Source: Rhizophagus clarus (Eukaryota; Glomeromycota; Glomeromycetes; Glomerales; Glomeraceae). Taken from it: a stretch of 64,000 bases of DNA. How positions within the stretch are numbered: position 1 is the first letter of the stretch; the number at the start of each line of letters is the position of its first letter. Both the position numbers and the translations under genes were made by a program. Below the pieces are notes generated by a model. The model worked only from the letters and a program-made list of their open reading frames with translations, did no database searches and was not told the origin of the DNA. Below, piece after piece: positions 32,650 through 43,723 of the stretch. The DNA lies in contig BLAL01000066.1 in the NCBI GenBank assembly GCA_015698045.1, positions 558,001 to 622,000 on the forward strand, given 5' to 3'.

Positions 32650-34366
32650 ATAATACTTTTCAATTTATAATGAGTTTTGAAAAATCTAAAATACATTAAA
32701 TTTAGCCTTTTTTTGCCGCTTTTTGGCTCTATTTTGAATAGTATTCTCAGTATCTTTTCTTTTATGAATAAAACTACTTTTTTCGATCATACTTTGCTCC
32801 AGTGCTTTTTCAGACATTTCTTTTTTTGAGGAAGCATTATATCATCCTATCCATCCTTTTATTGTTTTTACTTCTAGAATATCTTCTGCACTAAGTTCCT
32901 TTTCATATACTAATTCTTGTAAATTTTTGTGCATTTTTTCAGCAGTATATCAGTTTTTTGGATTTAGATTACTTGCATGAAAATAAGCTTGCAAGTATTA
33001 TATGACCTTCTTGCTTATACGTTTGCCTCCTCCTTTGTTACCCATTTTCTGATTTTCTTTTAATGCTCAGCCAGGTTTTAATGGAAATTCTGTATCAACT
33101 CTATCAATATTTGAAATTTGTTTACATTATTTTTTATTTTATTTTTTTTTTTCTAATAAAATACAAAATTCAAACTTACCCTATTTGATCTGATGTTGGA
33201 TTTAGTGAATTATAGGTTTTATCATGTTCAATTGATTTTGGTATACCTTTTTTCACGGACAATGATGTTAACCATGGTGTCTTTGGTTTTGTAGGTAATG
33301 TATATTCAGGATTAGGACGATTTATTTCTTTACAAAATGTACTTATGTCAGCAGGTGAAAATTCTGTCCATTTCCCAATGTTTGGAAGCAACCTTGCTCT
33401 AACATATCCTGCGGCCTCTTCAGTTATTGGCCAATCTCACATAAACCATTTAGAGATACCAGGTATAGTTCTAGTTTTTTTATTAGCGTTGCTATATTTA
33501 AGATACACAAAATAATGATGGATGATATTTATTGTAAGGGAATTCCAACTAATCTTAGTAATAAAATAATATTCATACCATGATTTTTCTAAAATCATGT
33601 TATTATTTTTATTCTGATCAGGTTCAATTTAAGCAACTGAAGTTCCACTCAATTCTTTTATTGCATTTTCAATATCTTGACCTGATGTAAGTTCACAACC
33701 AATTCGAATATATCTCTTTATTGCATGAGTAATCTTTTTTATTTACAAATAAAATATTTTGAATATACAGAAAAAAATAGGAAAAACTGAACAACAGTTG
33801 ACATACTGTTGCATGGTGTGAATCTACAGTAGTTTTTGCTTCACCAGGCTCCAAAAATATCCACTCACGTACCTCAACTTCATACCAACTATACCAGTGA
33901 CTTACAATAGCCATAAGTTCAGAATTGTGATAATGGCCACCATTATCAGAAATGATTTTAATCTGACGTGGACAAGGATTTATGGAATTAAACACAGCTT
34001 CAAAACAAGATGCTGTAAACCAGGCATCTTGTTTGGTATCACAAGACCAATGATCATGTACTTGGACTTCTATCTTTTCATTATCTTTTTTTTTTGAAAA
34101 ATAAGAGACGTATGGAGTGTCCAATCTCTTTTACCAAAAAATTCACTTTTTGTTTCTCTTGCTATTGCAGGCAGAATACGCATTTTGTAATCAACTACTA
34201 TGACAGCTTCATAATCATCCAATTCATCTAGTGCTGCATTGAACTGTGCGCTTAAATATCTTTTTCTTGTTTGATGAGCTAAATAGCAAGTAAGTTTTTC
34301 CTGATATTTAGAAAGTAATGTTTGATACGAATGTCTTAACGCATGAGTAGATAATCTTATAATCAT
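32650..34366 (-). pseudogene. decayed gene with DDE-like motifs (VVVDYKMR, SDNGGHYHN, EPGEAKTT)
   Basis: Minus strand. N-terminal part (34366-34070): LAHQTRKRYLSAQFNAALDE, AVIVVDYKMRILP, SEFFGKRDWTLHTS. Next (34124-33690): VHDHWSCDTKQDAWFTA, KIISDNGGHYHNSELM, EWIFLEPGEAKTTVDSHHAT. Then a Trp/Pro-rich part (33391-33176) and a C-terminal GNKGGGKRISKKV plus TIKGWIG near 33040-32850. The spaced Asp residues (VDYKMR, SDNGG) and EPGEAKT are reminiscent of an RNase-H-fold transposase/integrase. I recall a multicopy Glomeromycotina family with these motifs, usually annotated as uncharacterised. Several stops and frame changes. The 5' end starts inside the 76-bp hairpin at 34346. Confidence 0.55.
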
Positions 34367-34421
34367 ACGCAGGCACCTTCTTATAAGAAGGTGCTTGCGT
34401 ATGATTATAAGGTTATCTACT
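34346..34421. repeat. 76-bp near-perfect inverted repeat (hairpin)
   Basis: Arms of about 38 bp meet at TTCTTATAAGAA (centre 34383/34384); AGGCACCTTCTTA pairs with TAAGAAGGTGCTT and AGATAATCTTATAATC with GATTATAAGGTTATCT. There is no spacer, so this is a cruciform-type junction. Coding sequence lies only on its left side. Confidence 0.88.
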
Positions 34422-35061
34422 TACGGTATAAGGCTATCTACTTAGTTATTATGATATCTTCTTACTCGTTTTCTGGGTTCCATATCATTTCGGTCGTTTA
34501 TTTAGCTATTGTTATTTTTCCTCTTCTGCGTCTATTTGGAAGTTTATTTCGTTATTGTGTTTCTTATGATTCTATATCTTTTTGGTCATTTGTTTGGTTA
34601 CCGATCTTGTTACTATTCTGTGCTATATTTTGCAGTCTGTTTGGCTATCATTTTTTTGGTATGCTGGCTGGCTTTTATTTTTCATTTTAATTGCAGGCTT
34701 CTTATTTACTGTTTAGGGGTTTGTTTCAGTTCTGGACCTCTTTGTTTGCTATCAAGGGTCCTTTGGGAAGGGGGTATGCTGGCTGGCTTTTATTTTTTGT
34801 TTTGATTGCAGGCTTCTTATTTACTGTTTGGGGGTTTGTTTTAGTTCTGGACCTCTTTCTTACTTATCGCTGGTAGTACCCCAAAGTAAAATTTTTCTTT
34901 TATTTCCTTATATATATTCTACCTTGGGGTACTACCAAAAGTATACCCTCATTCTTGCTCCAGCCAGGGGAAATCATGTGACTGGCCGTGGATTATTGCT
35001 ATTGGGAAATCTGGCAGTCATACACCTAGGGGGCGATCAAAGGGCACTGCTGGTTGATTGC
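34422..35061. other. gene-free stretch with duplicated block and small hairpin
   Basis: A block of about 100-115 bp starting GGTATGCTGGCTGGCTTTTA is present twice (34658-34772 and 34773-34870). GGTAGTACCCCAA at 34872-34884 is inverted at 34924-34936, enclosing 39 bp. Hydrophobic open frames across the repeats are short and unconvincing. Confidence 0.6.
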
Positions 35062-35948
35062 CTCACAGATAAAGATGGTGTCGCAAATAAGCAATTGCGG
35101 AATAATTGCGATTTACGGTATTGCGGAATATTGCGGATTTTTAAACCTAAATATCCGCAATTCCGCAATCCGCAATTGTCCGCAATTCCGCAAATATTCT
35201 GCAATTCCGCAAAGTACTGCAATTCAATTGCGGAATAATTGTGGAATTGCGGCACATTTGCGGAATTGCGATACATTTGCGGAATTGCAATTTCGCTAAA
35301 GCAATCCAAAAAAACGTTGTGAAACGTTTTTTTTAATTAAAATATACTTTGAAAAAACGTTTCGCAACGTTTTTTCTTTAAATTAATTAAAAAATGTTGC
35401 GAAATGTTTTTTTTAATTAAATATACTTTGAAAAAACGTTTCGCAACATTTTTTCTTTAAATTAATTAAAAAACGTTGCAAAACGTTTTTTTTAATTAAA
35501 TATACTTTGAAAAAACGTTTCGCAACATTTTTTCTTTAAATTAATTAAAAAAACATTGCGAAACGCTTTTTATTAATTAAAATACTTTGAAAAAACGTTT
35601 CGCAACGTTTTTTCTTTAAATTAATTAAAAAAATGTTGTGAAACGTTTTTTATTAATTAAAATACTTTGAAAAAACGTTTCGCAACATTTTTTTGTTAAA
35701 TTAATTAAAAAAACGTTGCGAAACGTTTTTTTAATTAAAATACTTTGAAAAAATGTTTCGCAACGTTTTTTTGTTAAATTAATTAAAAAAACGTTGCGTA
35801 AACATTTTTTTTATTAAATCGGTTCGGTAAACTGCCAAAACTGATCAGGTGAATTGCGGAATTGCGGTTCACTAACCGCAATTCAACTCCAAAATCCGCA
35901 ATATTGCGGATTTGATAAATCAATTGCAGTACCATCCTTACTCACAGA
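35062..35948. mobile_element. hAT-like 871-bp element with perfect 8-bp duplication
   Basis: Element 35070-35940, direct repeats CTCACAGA (35062-35069, 35941-35948). Ends TAAAGATGGTGTCGCAA and, reverse-complemented, TAAGGATGGTACTGCAA. The 200 bp at the left and 80 bp at the right are built from ATTGCGGA and TCCGCAAT words in both orientations. The interior is an AACGTT hairpin array. Non-coding. Same architecture as 14857-17739 but with a different word. Confidence 0.9.
35305..35825. repeat. six tandem units of about 80 bp with AACGTT inverted repeats
   Basis: Each unit contains AAACGTTGCGAAACGTTTTT, a TTAATTAAAATACTTTG spacer and AAAAACGTTTCGCAACGTTT, so every unit can fold on itself. Units start near 35310, 35390, 35465, 35545, 35625 and 35705. 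Confidence 0.85.
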
Positions 35949-37640
35949 GCAAAATAATATTCAGGCGTCGATTTATAACACTAGTTAATAGGTGAGAAGT
36001 ATTAACTATGCAAGAAATCCTTTCAGAGCCGTTAGGATGGTGGGATGCAAAAATAAAAATTCTTGTTTCTTTCTTATATAATATTTACCTTCACGTCCCA
36101 CCTATTGCTATTAGTTGCCAGTATATTGGCGGGATGCTGTAAGCACTTCTGAGGTCTGATCATGGTTTAATCTGGCTGAAATTGTGGAATAATGCTGGCC
36201 GGTACTGCGTCTTACTGTGCCAGTCACGTGATACTGTTCTGATGCCAGAACACCCTCCGTCATATAACATATTGGTTAGTTTTGGCTGGCACTATGATGA
36301 AGATAAATCTGACCGATTTTTGATCACCCGATTTTAGGATGATCTCTTTGAGATCCATCATAGTAGCGTTATAGAAGTGGTGAAGCACTAGTATAGTTCT
36401 ATTAGTTCACCCCCTATACCGGTACATGTATTCCTATTTTACATCTGAAGTTGAAGATGCGATATGTATTATTGTGGCTGGCCTATTTGATTGCCAGAAG
36501 TGCATCGTCTTATAACCCAACTATTGCGCCAGTTATTGAGGCTCATTCATGGTTTAGACTGGGTCGAGGCAGTGTGTATGCCAATTTTTGGGCGTCCCTA
36601 ATGTCCATAGTATCCACAGTAAAAGCAAAATCATAGGAAAAAAAATATCAAATCCATCTTGTATGTATGCCGTCACCAAGAAAATTTGTTAGTGACGCTC
36701 TTAGTAACACTCTTAGTGACACCCTTGTATGACCTTTTTGATTGCCAGAAGTGCACCATCTTGTGACCTAATTATTATCTATTCGTTGCCGGCATATTGG
36801 TGAGACATTATGCTTTAGCGTCTTTTGGCTGAGCACTTCCAAGGTATGATCATGGTTTAATTTGGGTCGAGGCAGTGTGTATGCTACTTTTTTGAATGTA
36901 TTAGGATAGAAATTTTACTGGAATATTTCTTAAGGCAGAGTTTGTTATAGGAGAAAGCGTTCTTTTTTTATTTCATCTTGTTCTTGTATTGTCTGCCTTA
37001 GATGCCCTAGGTGTCCTAGTAAAAATGAAGTTCTAGAAAAAAAAATGAATTTTTTCTATGATATCTGGTATATGTATCAGTATACTATATGTATGTTATG
37101 AGTATGCTATATTTTGCTATACCCATAGATAAAAAAAAATAAAAAGTAAAAAAGTCTGATTTTTTCTAGGTCACCTAGAGCATTTAGGGCAGACCATTCA
37201 GAAACCATTCTAGCATTCCAATAAAGTTAATTTGCTATTTTTTAAGCGCCCTAGGTCAGAAATTTTACTGGACCACCTAAGTCACCTAGGGTAGATTTTT
37301 TTAGGGCACTTTGTTTCATTCTATGATAATATTTTTTCGAATGATACTTATCTACATGTAAACTACAAAACTCATGTTTAGAAGCTGTCAGTCTTCTATA
37401 TTCATCTTGTTTGCATAAAGCTCGCTGGCATCTTTTTCAATTGATCTTACATCCCTCTTCTCGATCAGAATTTCGTCCACATACGTCCCCTACATTAGTA
37501 AGATGTTGGCAGATAAATTTGCCTCTCATTGGGTATCTCTTGCGAAGTGTCTTAATGATTAAATTTCTATAATTATTTTTTATTTAAACTTTTTTCCCAG
37601 GACAATATATCCCAAGTTTAGGATATACTATACCTTTCAA
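35949..37640. other. gene-free stretch with diverged repeats
   Basis: A block with TTGCCAG...ATTGGC...GATCATGGTTTAATCTGG appears near 36110-36200, 36478-36580 and 36735-36895, each copy diverged. An open frame at 36451-36636 overlaps one copy and is probably not a gene. Sequence after 37330 looks like 5' flank of the primase-like gene. Confidence 0.45.
36992..37307. repeat. small inverted-repeat element, CCTAGGTG arms
   Basis: The left arm (TGCCCTAGGTGTCCTAGTAA, about 37000-37025) is mirrored at 37241-37295 (TTTTACTGGACCACCTAAGT, CACCTAGGGTAG). An internal CTAGGTCACCTAGAGCA word at 37167 adds a third copy. Looks like a decayed MITE; no clear duplication. Confidence 0.5.
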
Positions 37641-37654
37641 AAGTTATCTAAAAA

Positions 37655-40600
37655 ATGACCCAATCTTTACTTTCAGAGTTCCTCGATGCCTCTGCCCCGT
37701 ATTATCAAGGATACAAAACTTCTGATATAGGTGCATCTCTATATAAAATTCAAGATGATAGTGTTAAACCAAGGCATTTTCTTGGTGCAGACAATGCGGA
37801 TGAAATAGAAGCCATACTAACAGAGCGTGAGGATCACTCCTTACATGAATTTATTGATGGAGATGAGCCACTCCGTCCTGTTATAGACTTTGATTTGCCA
37901 ATAGAAACATTAAATGCTATAACTCCCAAGCTTTCAGACAGTCAGGCAAAAAATTCACTTTGTTGTGCCTTTAGAAATACTTGCTTAGAGGTGTTCCCAA
38001 AATAGGATAAAAAAACTATGACCATTGCCGAAAGTAGTGATACAAAAAAAATATCTCTCCATATCTCTACTACTAGTATGAGACTTCCAAATATTGCTCA
38101 GGTCGCTATGTTTACCAAGCTTGTTCGTAAAAAACTTCTGACAGCTCTACAAGGAAATAGCATTATCGATAACATAGCAAGCAAATGTTCATTCTCCTTG
38201 CGGATGCTTGGATCACCCAAATACAATAAAAAAACTGAAGAACATATTCATGTGAAAAAAGCTATTCGTCCAAAAGATAGATCTGTTTTTGACTTTATGA
38301 TCTGTCCACCCAATGATGAATCAAAAGTCATCGAGAACAGTCCTCTCTTGGTTGTTCCGAAAGCAAAAATGAGGGATGTCCTAACACAAATAATGTCACT
38401 ACTGATGCTGAATTTGAACTAGTAGAGACATTACTTCAAGAAGCTAGCATCGAAGGGTATAATTTCTCATATCCATCCGATAATTTTCCTGACAAGTTTC
38501 CACTATCGCGCATCTCTCCATCACACTGCCCATTATGTGATCGGGAACATACCAGTGATAATACATATATCAGACAAAATAAAAAATCTTATAGCTTTTT
38601 TGTTACTGTACCAATTAAGATAAACAGCCTGGGACAAGAAATCCTACATTAAAATTTACTATTAATGAAACAACTTTAGATAGAGAGAAAAAGCTTTCAA
38701 GCCCTACAAAATTAGACCAATCCAGAATTTCTGACCCAAATGACTGTTTTGTATGGGGAGATTTAATTGATATGTGTACCTCTGGGTAAAAATTTTCTCG
38801 TAGTGAGATTTATGAAGCAATTCAGGCAATGGTTGCCTGTATTCAAACAACATCAAGATTATGGATGCTCAAAATAGAAAATACGAATGGTGGTATATGG
38901 CACCAAAACTAGATCTTGCCAAGTATGAAGTTAACTTGATTGAGCTAGGTGGAGAGGGGGTGAAGTTAATTAATTTAATAGATCAGGCGGTTACCAAAGG
39001 TCTAATCCTTTACCACAATATTAATTTTCTACCATATTCGCTGAATAGTCCAGTTCCTAATACAAAGTTCTTTAACCTTTTCATAGGATTTTTGGCTAAG
39101 CCAGCGGTAGAAATTAATCCTGAAATCATGGACCCTATTCTCTGGCATACAAAGAATATAATCAGTAATGAAAATAAGAAGCTTCACGAATATCTTTGGA
39201 ATTGGTAGGCATATTTAGTGCAGAAGCCAGAAAAAAGCCTTGGTCAATCTTAGTCTTAAAATCTACATTACAGCAGTGTGGGAAAAATATTATCACTGAC
39301 TTTATTGGTGACAAAATCCTAGGAGAACATCTCCATTATGCTACATCAGATTTAGAAAAAATTCTTGGGCGATTTAATAGTCCTATCCAAGCTCGAAAGC
39401 TTATTGTTATGAACGAGACTAAAATGTCTAGTGGGGAATGGCATAAATTTAACGGACATCTTAAATCCCTTATAACGGAAAGAATGGTGTCTATAGAGCG
39501 TAAGGGTATTGAAACAAAGTGAATTAGAGATTTTACCAGATTTATGGTTACAAGCAACCAGGATGCCTCCTCAAAATAGATCGTGTAGTTTGTTTTGATG
39601 TATGTTCACGATGTAGAGGAAATACAGCATATTTTAAGCGACTAAGAAATGTACTTAACCATCCCAATGCATCTGGAGTGGTTATGAAATATCTCCTTAG
39701 TCGTGATTTCTCAGATTTTGAACTTCAAGAAATTCCTGCAACTAAAATGAAAGAAGAAATAATGCGAGACCAACTTCCTAATCCTATTCGATTTTTAATT
39801 TATTATCTTGTATCTTGGAGTGAGGGTGAGATAATCAAGCCAAAGCATACATCATTATATCAGACTTATCTTGAATGATGTGGAGAGAATGGCGAAAAAC
39901 CATTTTCTGATAGTAATTTAGGAAAGAAGTTTTCACAAATTGGCATTGACTAAACTTGTTTACAAATAAATGGAAAAAAAGAGTATTATTACATTTTTGA
40001 CCGTTCTAAAATCGTAGCCAAGCTCTGTGAATCTGGCCTAGGTGATATCAAAGAATTTTCTGATATACCTCAACCTGACTTACCTGAAAATAAGACTACA
40101 GATATACCCATATTTAATGTGCCAGAAATTATTCCTCCAAAAATAATCCTGACTCTTCCAGAGCGCCAAGCTGATAGAAAGAATGCACCACCTAGTAAAG
40201 ATAAGAAGGCGGATAAACAGGATGATTCGACCCAAGCTCTTTTCAATTATGTGGCAGAAGATATACATGCTCTGGTCACCTCAACATCTGGCATATTTGA
40301 GACTTCTAAAATAGCTGAGCCACTAATCGATAGTCCTGAGACTAGCAAGCTACTTGACTCCAAGCCTAGTAGCAATGAACTATCGTTTGCCATACTTCTG
40401 GCTAGATAAGAGTGAGAAGAGCACCTCAGAAAAAAGGCAGTCGAACTTGGTGAGAATCCAGATGTCTTTATGAGCATTACTGAAAAAGACAGGCTTGATT
40501 CCATTACATTTCGGGATAGGATGAAAACTGATTCACGAATGTGTGGTTGGGCAGAAGAGTTAGAAGAAGATCTCAAAGAATATATGGACATGAAAGTACG

Positions 40601-40733
40601 GGAAAGATTAATAAGAGAAAAAATTATCTGTCGTGAGTTCGAGAATGATGGGATCATATCCTTCTGGCTTGATACTGATGAGGAATGGAAAAAAATAGTA
40701 AGCATACTCCAGGAGAATGGTATGCTTTGGTAA
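37655..40733 (+). pseudogene. primase / superfamily-3 helicase-like protein, decayed
   Basis: One ancestral frame is traceable for about 3 kb. N-terminal part: RPVIDFDLPIETLNA (37873), an acidic DxD pair as in archaeo-eukaryotic primase motif I, and ESSDTKKISLHIS (38030), resembling motif II; then RMLGSPKYNK. A zinc-ligand cluster SPSHCPLCDREHTSDN follows near 38515. The helicase part (39200-39560) has ILVLKSTLQQCGKNIITDFI (Walker-A-like CGKN), RKLIVMNETKMSSGEWHKFNG (Walker-B-like) and FMVTSNQDA (sensor). The C-terminal part (40080-40733) is Glu/Lys-rich helix. Stops include TAG at 38003, TGA at 39520 and 39876, and several frameshifts. The domain order recalls D5-like/DUF5906 replication proteins of large DNA viruses, plasmids and self-replicating mobile elements; I recall related multicopy genes in Rhizophagus. 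Assignment is from motifs only. Confidence 0.55.
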
Positions 40734-41544
40734 AGAGCGAATAAGAAGCTGATTTATAGGTGAGGTGTTTGGGTAAGAGGGTCTATTTGTTCTTTACAAC
40801 TAGGCGATATATAATTCCAAATTATTATTATTTTTTTGCATATCCTATCTACCTGTAATTTTCAGCCAGATCCTCGACCAAAAATATCTTTTCAAATTGA
40901 CTGTAAGACAGTAATAAACTACTTATAGTCGGCATGTCTACTAAAATAACCACTCCAAAGACCTGAAGGAAACCCAAAGCTAATGACTTTAAATTGATTT
41001 TAGAGCAGTTCTTAGAAAAATATAACTTATCCATATGCGCCGATCTTTGGAATTAGCTTAAATTAAGAATTTTTAATAAAAAATTAGTAAACAGTGCAAA
41101 ATACGATTGTGTTACACATTCATCTTATCAATCTTATGTAGAATAATCAGAAAATAAAAAAATTTTTTACAACTCGTGCTTAAAAATTAAAGTAATAACG
41201 ACTTTTTATAACCCATCAACTATTTTAAGAACCCATCACTTTTTACACCAGTTGTAAATAAAAGTTTTGTGAATACAATAGTAGTTATTTGCAGTTGTTA
41301 ATGGTATTATTTATTCTCCAAAAGCTTTTTCATGATGTAAAATAATTAAATAAGGCAGTAAGAATAACCAGGTTTCATATGAATTTGCTATAATATTTAA
41401 AGAATTTTGAAAATAAAGAAATAACCAAAATTTTCATTATCTTTTATTAATTTTTAATTTTAAAAATTTTGTTTTTAAAATATGGAGACAAAGAATCTTC
41501 CTTTATATCATTTACCGATAATGATTTTAAAATTAACAATGATT
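40734..41544. other. gene-free stretch
   Basis: AT-rich 3' flank of the primase-like pseudogene; short open frames on the minus strand (40849-41034) lack support. Nothing else recognised. Confidence 0.5.
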
Positions 41545-42890
41545 TTAAAACTCATGCAGGCTTCTCTTAGGGAAATCACTTAACCGACATTGAAATCTCG
41601 TGATATTTAAATCCACCAGTATGAAAACTTTGACTTTTAGATAGATGATCATTGTCACGGAGTCTTGCGAATGCCATAATCTCCTTGACCATATACTCTT
41701 GACCTCAATTGTCCTTAATTCCAAAAGTCCGGTCATGCTTTTCGTCCGGCAACACTACAAAAAAGAAAAAAAAAAAATAAATAAATAATTAATTAATTAA
41801 AAAAAATAACGAAAAAATTCACCCCAACCCTCTTTTACCTTAATTCCAATAGTCCGGTCGTGCTTTTCGTCCGGCAACACTACAAAAAAGAAAAAAAAAT
41901 TACTAATTAATTAATTAAATAAAAAAACTAACGAAAAACACCACCCCAACCCTCCCTTACCTTACTTAATTCCAATAGTCTGATCGTGCTTTTCGTCTGG
42001 CGAAACTACGAAAAAGAAAAAAAAAAAAATTAATTAATTAATTAAATAAAAAAAAACAACGAAAAACATCACCCCAACCCTCCCTTACCTTAATTCCAAA
42101 AGTCCGGTCGTGCTTTTCGTCCGGCAACACTACAAAAAAGAAAAAATAATAATAATAATTAATTAATTAAATAAAAAAAAAACAACGAAAAGCATCTTCC
42201 CAACACTTCCTTACCTTAATTGTCCTTAATTCCAAAAGTCTTTTCGTCCAGCGAAACTACGAAAAAGAAAAAAAAAAATTAATTAATTAATTAAATAAAA
42301 AAAAACAACGAAAAACATCACCCCAACTCTCTCTTACCTTAATTCTAAAAGTCCGGTCATGCTTTTCGTCTGGCAACACTACAAAAAAGAAAAAATAATA
42401 ATAATAATTAATTAATTAAATAAAAAAAAAACAACGAAAAACATCTCCCCAACACTTCCTTACCTTAATTGTCCTTAATTCCAAAAGTCTTTTCGTCCGG
42501 CAACACTACAAAAAAGAAAAAAGAAAAAAAAAATAGTTAATTAAATAAAAAAAAACCTGAAAACACCACCCCAACCCTCCTTTACCTTAATTCCAATAGT
42601 CCGGTCATGCTTTTCGTCCGTCGAAACTATGAAAAGAAAAAAAAAAAATAATTAATTAATTAAATAAAAAAAAAACAATGAAAAACATCATCCCAACCCT
42701 CCCTTACCTTAATTCCAATAGTCCGGTCGTGCTTTTCGTCTGGCAACACTACAAAAAAGAAAAAAAAAATAATTAATTAAATAAAAAAAAACCGAAAAAC
42801 ACCACCCCAACCCTCTCTTACCTTAATTCCAATAGTCCGGTCGTGCTTTTCGTCTGGCAACATCACAAAAAAAAAAAATTTTTTTTTCAA
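41545..42890 (-). CDS. tandem micro-exon array with terminal coding exon, product unknown
   Basis: About ten units of 110-128 bp, all read on the minus strand: CTTTTTTGTAG acceptor, core of about 41 nt (starts TGTTGCCGGACGAAAAGC, contains GACCGGACT, ends GGAATTAAG), then donor GTAAGGGAGGG or GTAAAGGAGGG, then an intron with a TTAATTAATTA stretch and T-run. Cores lie near 42815-42865, 42700-42748, 42585-42630, 42475-42510, 42340-42382, 42222-42258, 42090-42130, 41963-42005 and 41845-41885. The last unit (from 41755) lacks a donor and runs into a 63-codon frame ending at 41545 (ATG 41736, MTGLLELRTIEVKSIWSRR). One core frame reads CRTKSTTGLLELR, matching the start of the terminal exon. Because most cores are not multiples of three, inclusion of different numbers would change frame. 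Whether it is transcribed is unknown. Confidence 0.45.
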
Positions 42891-43471
42891 GATCGGATAT
42901 TCAGATTATCTGATTAGATCAGCAAGTCACATGTGGGGCCTTTATACCGAATAATTCGTTATAGTGTTGAATTTTTTTTTTATTTAATTTTATTTGATCA
43001 ATTAAAATTGAAATAAAAGAATTAAAATTAAAGTTTTAAAAAGTGAATGAAGAGAAACAAATAAAATAGATTACCTAATAAACAAATAAATATTATCGCT
43101 GATGAAAAAACTGCCAGAGCCCAGAGGCGCTATATTTTTTTTTTTTTTACGCGTTTACCACTTGTTTACCTAAATAATCAGATCATAATACCGGTTATAC
43201 CAGTTCAAAAACTGCATATATCCCTTTTTTATATCAACTTATGAGATAAGCTTATCGTAAATGGTAAGCGATATTACCTTTTATGTTATAGATAATTAAC
43301 GCTAGTAGTTTTGTTCAGACTTAAGCTACTGTAGCGGAAGGAAATTTTTTTTAACATTTTTTTTTTAAAATAAATAATCATTTTTTTTTTATTTTTTTTA
43401 AAATAAAATAATCATCTTTTTTTTTAACATTTTTTTTTAAAATAAAAAAATCATTTTTTTTAATTCTTTAG
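42891..43471. other. gene-free stretch with AAAATAAATAATCATTTTTTT repeats
   Basis: Possible 5' region of the plus-strand micro-exon gene. About three imperfect units of a T-run plus TTTAAAATAAATAATCA lie at 43345-43470. No start codon or upstream exon could be fixed. Confidence 0.4.
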
Positions 43472-43723
43472 TTAACGGCGTTACCTTTAGCTTTGGGATT
43501 AAGTGCTGTAACAGGTAAGTTTTTTTTTTTTGCTTTTATTCTTTTTTCTTTTTCTCTTATTAACTTGTTCTTTTTTTTTAGGTGCGGCTATTTTTAATTC
43601 CATTTCAGTGGAAATTCAAGGTGAGTTTTAATTCTTTTTTTTGTTTTCTTTTCATTCTTTCCCTTGTTTTTTTACTAAACTTTCTGTCTTTTTTAGATGT
43701 GTATCATTTAACTGAAAATTCAA
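43472..43723 (+). CDS. three small exons of an unknown gene, 5' and 3' ends not resolved
   Basis: Exons 43472-43514 (LTALPLALGLSAVT), 43582-43620 (AAIFNSISVEIQ) and 43697-43723 (VYHLTENS) are separated by introns of 67 and 76 nt with donors GTAAGT, GTGAGT and GTAAGT and acceptors after long T-tracts. Every junction leaves one base before the donor and takes two after the acceptor, so phase is preserved across all three. The conceptual peptide is hydrophobic then polar; I do not recognise it. The 3' part is lost in the polypyrimidine tract that follows. Confidence 0.5.

Noticed and set aside
36451..36636. 61-codon frame with a signal-peptide-like start (MKMRYVLLWLAYLIARSASS)
   Set aside because: It coincides with one copy of a diverged repeat present three times in 36.1-36.9 kb, and the other copies are not open.
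41700..42880. CRISPR-like regularly spaced repeats
   Set aside because: Units of 110-128 bp are repeated as a whole, with no unique spacers, in an intron-bearing eukaryotic genome; splice-like borders explain the structure better.
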